Assembly (NCBI GenBank): GCA_002316005.1
Contig: DCIM01000053.1
Location: 33,403 to 58,193, forward strand
DNA from: Prevotellaceae bacterium UBA1726
GTDB taxonomy: Bacteria; Bacteroidota; Bacteroidia; Bacteroidales; Bacteroidaceae
Direction of reading: 5' to 3'
Length of the DNA stretch: 24,791 nucleotides
Shown: positions 16,329 to 23,181 of the stretch, in pieces
Numbering within the stretch: the first letter of the stretch is position 1
Layout: each line of letters begins with the position of its first letter
Position numbers and translations under genes: made by a program
The notes under the pieces: model-generated
The model's input: the letters and a program-made list of their open reading frames with translations, nothing else
What the model was told of the DNA's origin: nothing
Databases searched by the model: none

Positions 16329-16386
16329 CCCCTTGCCCACAAGGGGGGTAAGGGGAAGAGGTCCAAAGGGCCGAGGGGAAAGGGGC
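16329..16386. repeat. C/G-rich low-complexity repeat with hairpin between yicC and gmk
   Basis: CCCCTTG and CAAGGGG (16329-16346) form a perfect 7-bp stem with a 4-base loop. Runs of GGGG then recur about every 10-20 bases to 16386. The element fills most of the 96-base yicC-gmk gap and may affect transcript folding. It looks like a dispersed intergenic repeat, but copy number elsewhere cannot be seen here. Confidence 0.55.
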
Positions 16387-16393
16387 AGTAGGT

Positions 16394-17269
16394 TTACAGT
16401 GCGTTGAGCACCTGTTCCTTAATCTGCTCAAGTTCGTCCTTCATCTTCACTACAATGTTCTGCATCTCAGCCTGATTTGACTTACTGCCTGTGGTGTTAA
16501 TTTCGCGTCCCATCTCCTGCGCAATGAATCCAAGTTTCTTTCCCTGACCGCCGTCTTGCTCTGCCATTGTCTCACGGAAATAGCCGAGGTGATTGGTAAG
16601 ACGCTGCTTCTCCTCACTGATATCAAGTTTCTCGATATAGTAGATGAGTTCCTGCTCAAGGCGGTTCTTGTCATAGTCAACATCCTTGATGGCAGCGAGG
16701 TTCTCTGTCAAGCGGGCACGGATCTTCTCCACACGGGCTTTCTCGTATGGGTCGATTGAAAGAAGCAATGCCTCAATATTATCTACCTTCTCATTGAATT
16801 TCTTCTCCAATGCAGCACCTTCCTGACGACGGAACTCTGTCAATGCACCGAGTGCCTGGTCAATAGCCTGACCTACTGCAGCCCACTCCTCTTCTGTGAG
16901 TGTCTCTGCCTCTTGCTTCGACAAAACATCAGGCATGCGAAGCAATGTAGCCCAATCCATCTGCAGCGAGATTTCCTTCTCGTAAGCAATGCGATTAATC
17001 TGATCGTAATAGAAACGAACCATATCGGCATTGATTGGAGTGGCATCCTGCTGGGCATCTTTCTCTACCCAAATGGCGAAATCAACCTTACCACGGATAA
17101 GTGCCTGCTGTATCTTCTGACGAATCTCCATCTCCTTCTCTCTATAGAGAGGGGCAATGCGAGTACTGAGGTCGAGTGTCTTCGAATTCAAGGATTTCAA
17201 CTCAACATTAATTTTCTTTTCTTTGTACGCTACGACTGCTTTTCCGTAGCCTGTCATTGATAATATCAT
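16394..17269 (-). CDS. yicC: YicC family protein (endoribonuclease-type)
   Basis: 291 aa, the usual length. The N-terminal MILSMTGYGKA is the hallmark of YicC proteins and fixes the start. The N-terminal YicC-like domain covers about 1-155, and the C-terminal DUF1732-type domain (about 205-291) contains LGFIAQEMGREINTTGSKSNQAEM. Escherichia coli YicC has ribonuclease activity on RNA; the substrate here is unknown. It is the first gene of the long minus-strand run, just upstream of gmk, a pairing seen in many bacteria. Its promoter region is shared with tsaB in the opposite direction. Confidence 0.95.
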   Translation of the reverse strand: MILSMTGYGKAVVAYKEKKINVELKSLNSKTLDLSTRIAPLYREKEMEIRQKIQQALIRGKVDFAIWVEKDAQQDATPINADMVRFYYDQINRIAYEKEISLQMDWATLLRMPDVLSKQEAETLTEEEWAAVGQAIDQALGALTEFRRQEGAALEKKFNEKVDNIEALLLSIDPYEKARVEKIRARLTENLAAIKDVDYDKNRLEQELIYYIEKLDISEEKQRLTNHLGYFRETMAEQDGGQGKKLGFIAQEMGREINTTGSKSNQAEMQNIVVKMKDELEQIKEQVLNAL

Positions 17270-17277
17270 GCTTGTAA

Positions 17278-17309
17278 CTTGTTAAATTTCTGCAAAAGTA
17301 CTAATTTTG
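17278..17309 (+). promoter_or_regulatory. Promoter of the tsaB-rseP operon
   Basis: CTTG (17278-17281), 20 bases, then TAATTTTG (17302-17309). A second TAATTTTG at 17323-17330 might give an alternative start, but it lacks a well-placed -33 box. Confidence 0.55.
17293..17300 (-). promoter_or_regulatory. -7 box for the yicC-gmk-nad run
   Basis: On the minus strand TACTTTTG matches TAnnTTTG and lies 23 bases before the yicC ATG. No convincing TTTG is found 19-21 bases upstream. The box overlaps the divergent tsaB promoter, so the two polymerase sites may compete. Confidence 0.45.
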
Positions 17310-17355
17310 TCGGAAAAAAGAGTAATTTTGCAAAATAATTAAAGATTATTTCGGT

Positions 17356-18045
17356 ATGGCGTGCATTTTAAATATAGAAACAAGCACAAATGTGTGCTCT
17401 GTGGCTGTTGTCGAAGAGGGTCATGTGATATGGAACGAAGAGGACCACACAGGACCTAATCATGCTGTCACCCTCGGTGTCTTTGTCGACCAGGCTTTGT
17501 CATTTATTGACAACAGCGGTCTTCAACTCGAGGCAGTGGCGGTTAGCAGCGGTCCTGGTTCTTACACGGGCCTTCGCATTGGTGTGTCCATGGCCAAAGG
17601 TACTTGTTACGGGCGCGACGCGCGCTTGATAGCCATCCCAACCCTTGAGGCAATGTGTGTACCTCTGCTCCTTGGCGAGAAAGTTCCTGAGGATGCATTG
17701 CTATGCCCTATGCTCGATGCTCGTCGCATGGAGGTGTATGCTCAGGTGTTCGACCGCAGACTGAATAGCATTCGCGACATTCAGGCAGACATCATCGATG
17801 AGAACTCTTACAAGGAGATTCTTGACGAGAAACCGGTTTATTTCTTTGGTCCTGGTGCTACTAAGTGTCAGTCGGTGATTACTCATCCTAATGCTCATTT
17901 CATCGACGGCATTGAACCGCTTGCATGCGACATGGCTCCTCTTGCCACAAAACGCTTCTACAAGGGACAATTCGAGAATGTGGCTTACTTCGTGCCATTC
18001 TACCTGAAGGAATTCCAGGCAACATTACCTAAAAAGTTGATTTAA
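17356..18045 (+). CDS. tsaB: tRNA threonylcarbamoyladenosine biosynthesis protein TsaB
   Basis: 229 aa. With TsaD and TsaE it forms the complex that makes N6-threonylcarbamoyladenosine at position 37 of ANN-decoding tRNAs. It has the ASKHA-type start ILNIETSTNVCSVAVVE (4-20) and the diagnostic VSSGPGSYTGLRIGVSMAKG (63-82), followed by a TsaB-type C-terminal lobe with MLDARRMEVYAQVF. It is the first gene of a six-gene plus-strand operon, with 6 bases to the next gene. Confidence 0.96.
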   Translation: MACILNIETSTNVCSVAVVEEGHVIWNEEDHTGPNHAVTLGVFVDQALSFIDNSGLQLEAVAVSSGPGSYTGLRIGVSMAKGTCYGRDARLIAIPTLEAMCVPLLLGEKVPEDALLCPMLDARRMEVYAQVFDRRLNSIRDIQADIIDENSYKEILDEKPVYFFGPGATKCQSVITHPNAHFIDGIEPLACDMAPLATKRFYKGQFENVAYFVPFYLKEFQATLPKKLI

Positions 18046-18051
18046 GAAATT

Positions 18052-18654
18052 ATGAATATAGAAGGATTAGATTACAACACTCAGCGTCCGAAACTCCAGA
18101 TGCCTGAGTATGGACGAGAGATAAAGAAGATGGTAGATCATTGCATGACCATCGCCGACCGCGACGAGCGTCTCCGCTGTGCAGAGACTATCGTTGATAC
18201 TATGCGCCGCATGACTCCACAGGAGGGCGACAGCGAGGACCGCATGCAAGAGCTCTGGGATCACCTCGCTATAATGTCGGACTTCAAACTCGATATCGAC
18301 TATCCTGTCGACATCACGCAGGCTCACAACATTGCCGAGCGTCCTGCACCATTGGCTTACGCACAGAAGAACCCTCATATCCGCCACTATGGTAATATGA
18401 TGATGGAGGTATTCGAAAAACTCAAGACAATGCCTGCTGGTGAGGAGCGCGATGCTCTTGTGGCTCTTACTGCCAACAAGATGAAAATCAACCTCACAGA
18501 ATGGAGCAATGGTTCAAACGACGACGAGAAGGTGGCCGACGACTTGGCTCGTTTCACCGATGGAGTCATCCAACTCGATCTCGACAAATTCCATTTCGCG
18601 CCACTGCCTGCTCATAATGGCGACAACAACGACAAGAAAAAGAAAAAGAAATAA
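18052..18654 (+). CDS. DUF4290 family protein
   Basis: 200 aa, starting MNIEGLDYNTQRPKLQMPEYGREI, a sequence typical of the Bacteroidetes DUF4290 family. Residues 20-150 look helical and soluble (Met- and charge-rich), followed by a Lys-rich tail with a run of six lysines. There is no signal peptide. Function is unknown. It is tightly packed between tsaB and murA (6 bases on each side), so it is constitutively co-expressed with translation and cell-wall genes. The basic tail could bind nucleic acid or membrane, which is inference only. Confidence 0.88.
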   Translation: MNIEGLDYNTQRPKLQMPEYGREIKKMVDHCMTIADRDERLRCAETIVDTMRRMTPQEGDSEDRMQELWDHLAIMSDFKLDIDYPVDITQAHNIAERPAPLAYAQKNPHIRHYGNMMMEVFEKLKTMPAGEERDALVALTANKMKINLTEWSNGSNDDEKVADDLARFTDGVIQLDLDKFHFAPLPAHNGDNNDKKKKKK

Positions 18655-18660
18655 CTCAAT

Positions 18661-19965
18661 ATGGGAACATTTGTCATCGAAGGCGGTCATCCGCTTAAGG
18701 GAACAATCACCCCTCAGGGCGCAAAGAACGAGGCATTGGAGGTTATCTGTGCTACACTGCTCTCAAGCGAGGAGGTGCGTATCAACAACATCCCAGACAT
18801 CCTTGATGTAAACAATCTCATCCAACTGTTGAAAGATATCGGCGTAAAGGTAACGAAACATTCACGCCACGACTATTCGTTCGAGGCTTCCAACCTCGAC
18901 CTTGACTATCTGGCTTCAGAGGAGTTCGTACAAAAGTGTGCGGCTCTGCGTGGCAGTGTCCTTATGATTGGTCCGTTGCTCGGTCGTTTCGGTAAAGCCA
19001 CAGTAGCAAAACCGGGTGGCGACAAAATCGGACGCCGACGCCTCGACACTCATTTCCTTGGATTCAAATATCTTGGTGCTGAGTTTATCCATGATGACGA
19101 ACGAAACACTTTCGACATCAAGGCCGACAAACTGACAGGAACTTATATGCTTCTTGATGAGGCTTCTGTCACTGGTACTGCCAACATCATCATGGCGGCT
19201 GTCCTTGCCGAGGGTAAGACAACAATCTACAATGCAGCCTGCGAACCTTACATACAGCAGTTGTGCAAATTGCTCAATGCTATGGGTGCACGCATCAGTG
19301 GCATTGCTTCAAACCTCATTACTATTGAAGGTGTAGAGTCACTCCATAGTGCTGAACACACCATACTTCCTGATATGATTGAGGTGGGTTCGTTCATCGG
19401 CATGGCGGCAATGATTGGTGATGGCATCCGCATCAAGGATGTGTCAATCGAAAATCTCGGCATTATCCCAGATGCATTCCGTCGTTTAGGAGTACAGATT
19501 ATTGAAGATGGCGACGACCTCGTCATTCCTCGCCAAGAGCATTATATAGTTGATTCGTTCATTGACGGAACCATCATGACGCTGTCTGATGCTCCATGGC
19601 CGGGCCTCACCCCTGACCTTATCTCTGTACTGCTCGTTGTGGCGACACAGGCTAAGGGTTCAGTGCTTTTCCACCAGAAGATGTTCGAGAGTCGTCTGTT
19701 CTTCGTTGATAAACTCATCGACATGCGTGCCCAGATTATTCTCTGCGACCCTCATCGCGCTGTGGTTGTAGGTCACGACCGTGAAATCCGCCTCCGTGCA
19801 GGTCGTATGGCGAGCCCTGACATCCGTGCGGGTATTGCTCTACTCATCGCTGCTCTTTCTGCCGATGGCACAAGTCGCATAGAGAACATCTCGCAGATTG
19901 ACCGTGGCTACGAGGACATCGAACAGCGTCTCAACGCCCTCGGAGCAAAAATCACAAGAGAATAA
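18661..19965 (+). CDS. murA: UDP-N-acetylglucosamine 1-carboxyvinyltransferase (Asp-type active site)
   Basis: 434 aa. It transfers enolpyruvate from PEP to UDP-GlcNAc, the first committed step of peptidoglycan synthesis. GAKNEALEV (20-28) holds the catalytic Lys22-Asn23 pair. The active-site loop reads KPGGDKIGRRRLD (117-129), where Asp121 stands at the place of E. coli Cys115. The SVTGTANIIMAAVLAEG segment and the C-terminal RAGIALLIAALSADG are typical. Asp in this loop is known in other MurA proteins to keep activity but prevent covalent inactivation by fosfomycin. It starts 6 bases after the DUF4290 gene and 14 bases before rimM. Confidence 0.97.
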   Translation: MGTFVIEGGHPLKGTITPQGAKNEALEVICATLLSSEEVRINNIPDILDVNNLIQLLKDIGVKVTKHSRHDYSFEASNLDLDYLASEEFVQKCAALRGSVLMIGPLLGRFGKATVAKPGGDKIGRRRLDTHFLGFKYLGAEFIHDDERNTFDIKADKLTGTYMLLDEASVTGTANIIMAAVLAEGKTTIYNAACEPYIQQLCKLLNAMGARISGIASNLITIEGVESLHSAEHTILPDMIEVGSFIGMAAMIGDGIRIKDVSIENLGIIPDAFRRLGVQIIEDGDDLVIPRQEHYIVDSFIDGTIMTLSDAPWPGLTPDLISVLLVVATQAKGSVLFHQKMFESRLFFVDKLIDMRAQIILCDPHRAVVVGHDREIRLRAGRMASPDIRAGIALLIAALSADGTSRIENISQIDRGYEDIEQRLNALGAKITRE

Positions 19966-19979
19966 GCCCCCAAAAAGAT

Positions 19980-20501
19980 ATGATTAGAAAAGAAGAAGTC
20001 TATCGCATCGGACGCTTGGGCAAGACTCATGGCGTGAATGGTGAGATTACCTTCCAGTTCGACGACGATATCTTTGACCGTGTTGAAGGTGAATATCTCA
20101 TTCTTGAGATTGACGGCATTCTCGTGCCTTTCTTCATGGAGGAGTACCGATTCAAGTCTGACGAGGTGGCATTGGTGAAGTTTGAGGACATCAACACCCA
20201 GAACCGTGCTGCCGAACTGACTGGCTGTGAGGTGTTCTTCCCTCGCGAAGCTGCCGACGAGGCGGCAGAAGATGGCGATTTGTCATTTGCTCTTATTGTA
20301 GGGTTTGAAATCATTGACGCCCCATCTGGTCGCTCTCTTGGACGAATCGAATCTGTCGACGACTCTACAGATAATATCCTCTTCTGCCTTGAGGATGGTA
20401 TGCTCATCCCTGTGGCTGAGGAGTGGATACAAAATATAGACAACAACAGCAAACAGATAACAATGGCTCTCCCTGAGGGTCTGATAGATTTAAATGAATA
20501 A
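19980..20501 (+). CDS. rimM: 16S rRNA processing protein RimM
   Basis: 173 aa. It assists maturation of the 30S subunit head through binding of ribosomal protein S19. The N-terminal beta-barrel opens with VYRIGRLGKTHGVNGEITFQ, and the C-terminal PRC-barrel spans about 95-170, with LIVGFEIIDAPSGRSLGRIESV and a terminal MLIPVAEEWIQNID segment. Its last 8 bases overlap the start of dxr (ATGAATAA), giving translational coupling. Confidence 0.95.
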   Translation: MIRKEEVYRIGRLGKTHGVNGEITFQFDDDIFDRVEGEYLILEIDGILVPFFMEEYRFKSDEVALVKFEDINTQNRAAELTGCEVFFPREAADEAAEDGDLSFALIVGFEIIDAPSGRSLGRIESVDDSTDNILFCLEDGMLIPVAEEWIQNIDNNSKQITMALPEGLIDLNE

Positions 20502-21657
20502 CGAAATAAAAAAACAACAGATTTGCATCCTTGGTTCTACTGGTTCCATTGGCACTCAGGCCCTGGATGTAATCGAAAAGAACCCAGAACGCTACGAGGC
20601 ATATTGCCTTACTGCCAACACTCGTGTGGAGATGCTTGCCCAGCAGGCTCGTAAGTTCCACCCTGCATGCGTGGTTGTTGCTGATGATAGCAAATACGAC
20701 CAGTTGAAGGCTCTGCTCGACGATGAACCGGATATCAAGGTTTATGCAGGAAAAGATGCCCTCGACCAGGTGGTAGAGGCTGAACCTGTGGATATGGTTC
20801 TTACGGCGATGGTTGGTTTCGCTGGTCTCTCGCCTACCATCCACGCCATTAAGGCTCACAAGAAGATTTGCCTTGCCAACAAGGAGACTCTCGTTGTTGC
20901 TGGCGAACTCATCTGCGACCTTGCCGCTCGCTATCATGCACCAATCCTTCCTGTCGACTCAGAGCATTCGGCAATCTTCCAGAGCATCGTGGGCGAAGGC
21001 GACAACGAAATAGAGAAGATTCTCCTTACTGCCTCGGGTGGTCCTTTCCGCAAGTTCACTCTCGACCAGATGAAGACTGTCACAGCAGCAGACGCACTGA
21101 AGCACCCTACATGGGACATGGGTGCAAAAATCACTATCGACTCTGCTTCAATGATGAACAAGGGATTCGAGGTTATCGAGGCAAAGTGGTTGTTCGGCGT
21201 TCCTGCCGAGAAGATTCAGGTACTGGTTCATCCGCAGTCTATCGTCCACAGTGCTGTTCAGTTCCGCGATGGTGGCGTGAAGGCTCAGCTCGGTGTTCCC
21301 GACATGCGTCTGCCTATACAGTATGCGTTCTCTTTCCCTGAGCGACTCTATCTTGATGGCGAGCGTCTCGACCTCTTCAAGCAACCGCTCGAATTCTTTG
21401 AACCGGACATGGAGAAGTTCCGCTGTCTGGCAATGGCATATGAGTCAATGCGTCGTGGAGGCAACATCCCTTGTGTCATGAACGCTGCCAACGAGGTAGT
21501 GAACCTCGCCTTCCGTCAAGGTCGCTGTGGATTCCTCCAGATGGGCGAAATCATTGAACATACAATGAACAAGGCAACATTCATCCAGACACCAACGCTT
21601 GATGACTACTTCGCTTCTGACGCAGAAGCAAGACAAATTGCCGAATCACTATTATAA
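20494..21657 (+). CDS. dxr: 1-deoxy-D-xylulose 5-phosphate reductoisomerase
   Basis: 387 aa. It converts DXP to 2-C-methyl-D-erythritol 4-phosphate with NADPH in the MEP isoprenoid pathway. The NADPH-binding loop ILGSTGSIGTQALDVIEKN is at 12-30. The catalytic region has LANKETLVVAGE, the metal ligands in PVDSEHSAIFQ, LTASGGPFRK, and the flexible-loop segment HPTWDMGAKITIDSASMMNKG. The N-terminal extension MNNEIKKQQ is short and Lys-rich. It overlaps rimM by 8 bases and precedes rseP by 16. Confidence 0.97.
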   Translation: MNNEIKKQQICILGSTGSIGTQALDVIEKNPERYEAYCLTANTRVEMLAQQARKFHPACVVVADDSKYDQLKALLDDEPDIKVYAGKDALDQVVEAEPVDMVLTAMVGFAGLSPTIHAIKAHKKICLANKETLVVAGELICDLAARYHAPILPVDSEHSAIFQSIVGEGDNEIEKILLTASGGPFRKFTLDQMKTVTAADALKHPTWDMGAKITIDSASMMNKGFEVIEAKWLFGVPAEKIQVLVHPQSIVHSAVQFRDGGVKAQLGVPDMRLPIQYAFSFPERLYLDGERLDLFKQPLEFFEPDMEKFRCLAMAYESMRRGGNIPCVMNAANEVVNLAFRQGRCGFLQMGEIIEHTMNKATFIQTPTLDDYFASDAEARQIAESLL

Positions 21658-21673
21658 GAAACAATAACATCAC

Positions 21674-23110
21674 ATGGTATTCTTAATAAAAACACTCCAA
21701 TTCATCCTGGCCATTTCTCTCTTGGTTTTTCTCCATGAGGGCGGCCACTTCCTTTTCTCTAAACTCTTCGGAGTTCGTGTAAACAAGTTCTATGTCTTCT
21801 TCGACTGGAAGTTCTCACTCTTCAGCACCTACAGCAACTGGTTCCGCCGCTTGCGTGGTAAGGCACCTGTTGAGAAGAACGAAGACGGTTCTTACAAATA
21901 CGATGGTACAGAATACGGTCTCGGTTGGATTCCTCTCGGTGGCTATTGCCAGATTGAGGGAATGATTGACGAGACTCAGCACGATGCCGAAAAACTCCAG
22001 GCTCCTGCCCAGCCTTGGGAGTTCCGTGCAAAACCAGCATGGCAGCGTCTGCTCATCATGATTGGTGGCGTATTGGTCAACTTCCTCCTCGCGCTGTTCA
22101 TCTATTCTATGGTGCTCTACACATGGGGCGACTCGTATGTCCAGACTAAGGACATGACCTATGGTATGAAGTTCAACGATGATGCGAAGGCTCTCGGTTT
22201 CCAGGACGGCGATATCCTCCTCGGCACAGAGAACGGACAGTTCAAGGAGTTCGGTGCCGACCTCTACCGCGACATCTCTGTTGCTCAGACATGTAAGGTT
22301 ATTCGTCAGGGTAAGGAACAGACTATTAATCTCCCAGGCGACCTCGACCTCCTGAAGATGATGAAGACCACACCATCGTTTGTGCGTCCTCTCATCCCTG
22401 CCGAGATCGATAGCATCGCTGCTGATTCTCCTGCCCTCAAGGCTGGTATCCAGAAAGGTGACATGATTCTTGCCTTTGGCGACAAGAGCGTTGATTCATG
22501 GAATGATATCAACAACGAAATTGGTCGTCTCGTTGATGCCCTCACAGAGGCAAAGACTGGCAAGGATTCTCTCGCCCTCCGCACACAGAACATTGTTGTT
22601 CTCCACAAGGGCGCTACTGCGGCCGACACCACAAGCATTGTCCTCACCGAGGACATGAAGATGAATGTCATCTACAAGAACATCCTTGGTCTCTACGAAC
22701 CAACAAAGGTTGAGTACGGCTTCCTCGAGTCGTTCCCTGCAGGTATCAAGTATGGTCTCAACATCCTCGGTGGATACATCAGCGACCTCAAGTATGTCTT
22801 CTCTGCCGACGGTGCAAAGTCTTTGGGTGGTTTCGGTACTATCGGCAGCCTCTTCCCATCAACATGGGATTGGCACATGTTCTGGCTCATGACAGCATTC
22901 CTTTCAATCATTCTCGCGTTCATGAACATCCTCCCTATCCCAGCCCTCGACGGCGGTCATGTGTTGTTCCTCCTCTACGAGATCATCACCCGTCGCAAGC
23001 CATCCGACAAGTTCATGATTGTTGCCGAGTATATTGGTTTCGGCATTCTGCTCCTGCTGTTGATTGTTGCCAACCTCAACGACATCCTCCGCTGGATTGG
23101 TTTGATGTAA
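21674..23110 (+). CDS. rseP: Site-2 family intramembrane zinc metalloprotease
   Basis: 478 aa. It cleaves transmembrane segments, typically anti-sigma factors or signal-peptide remnants, in the inner membrane. The zinc site HEGGH (21-25, Glu22 catalytic) lies in the first membrane segment, and the third ligand is in PALDGGH (Asp426) near the C-terminus. Two PDZ-like regions lie between (about 165-215 and 255-300, the second with ADSPALKAGIQKGDMILAFG). Hydrophobic segments near 7-27, 118-138, 400-425 and 450-472 fit the four-pass topology. It ends the tsaB operon. The target here is unknown, since no anti-sigma factor lies in the window. Confidence 0.95.
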   Translation: MVFLIKTLQFILAISLLVFLHEGGHFLFSKLFGVRVNKFYVFFDWKFSLFSTYSNWFRRLRGKAPVEKNEDGSYKYDGTEYGLGWIPLGGYCQIEGMIDETQHDAEKLQAPAQPWEFRAKPAWQRLLIMIGGVLVNFLLALFIYSMVLYTWGDSYVQTKDMTYGMKFNDDAKALGFQDGDILLGTENGQFKEFGADLYRDISVAQTCKVIRQGKEQTINLPGDLDLLKMMKTTPSFVRPLIPAEIDSIAADSPALKAGIQKGDMILAFGDKSVDSWNDINNEIGRLVDALTEAKTGKDSLALRTQNIVVLHKGATAADTTSIVLTEDMKMNVIYKNILGLYEPTKVEYGFLESFPAGIKYGLNILGGYISDLKYVFSADGAKSLGGFGTIGSLFPSTWDWHMFWLMTAFLSIILAFMNILPIPALDGGHVLFLLYEIITRRKPSDKFMIVAEYIGFGILLLLLIVANLNDILRWIGLM

Positions 23111-23135
23111 TCTCCACCTTATATTATATATATAG

Positions 23136-23169
23136 AAAGGCAGGCCCCATCAGGAGCCTACCTTTTTTT
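23136..23169 (+). terminator. Rho-independent terminator after rseP
   Basis: AAAGGCAGGC pairs with GCCTACCTTT with one mismatch, around a 10-base loop, and continues into a seven-T run at 23163-23169. It ends 12 bases before the next ATG. Confidence 0.75.
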
Positions 23170-23181
23170 GAATAAAAACCT

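Noticed and set aside
17323..17330. Second TAATTTTG as the main tsaB promoter
   Set aside because: The nearest upstream TTTG is only 13 bases away; the box at 17302-17309 has better spacing.
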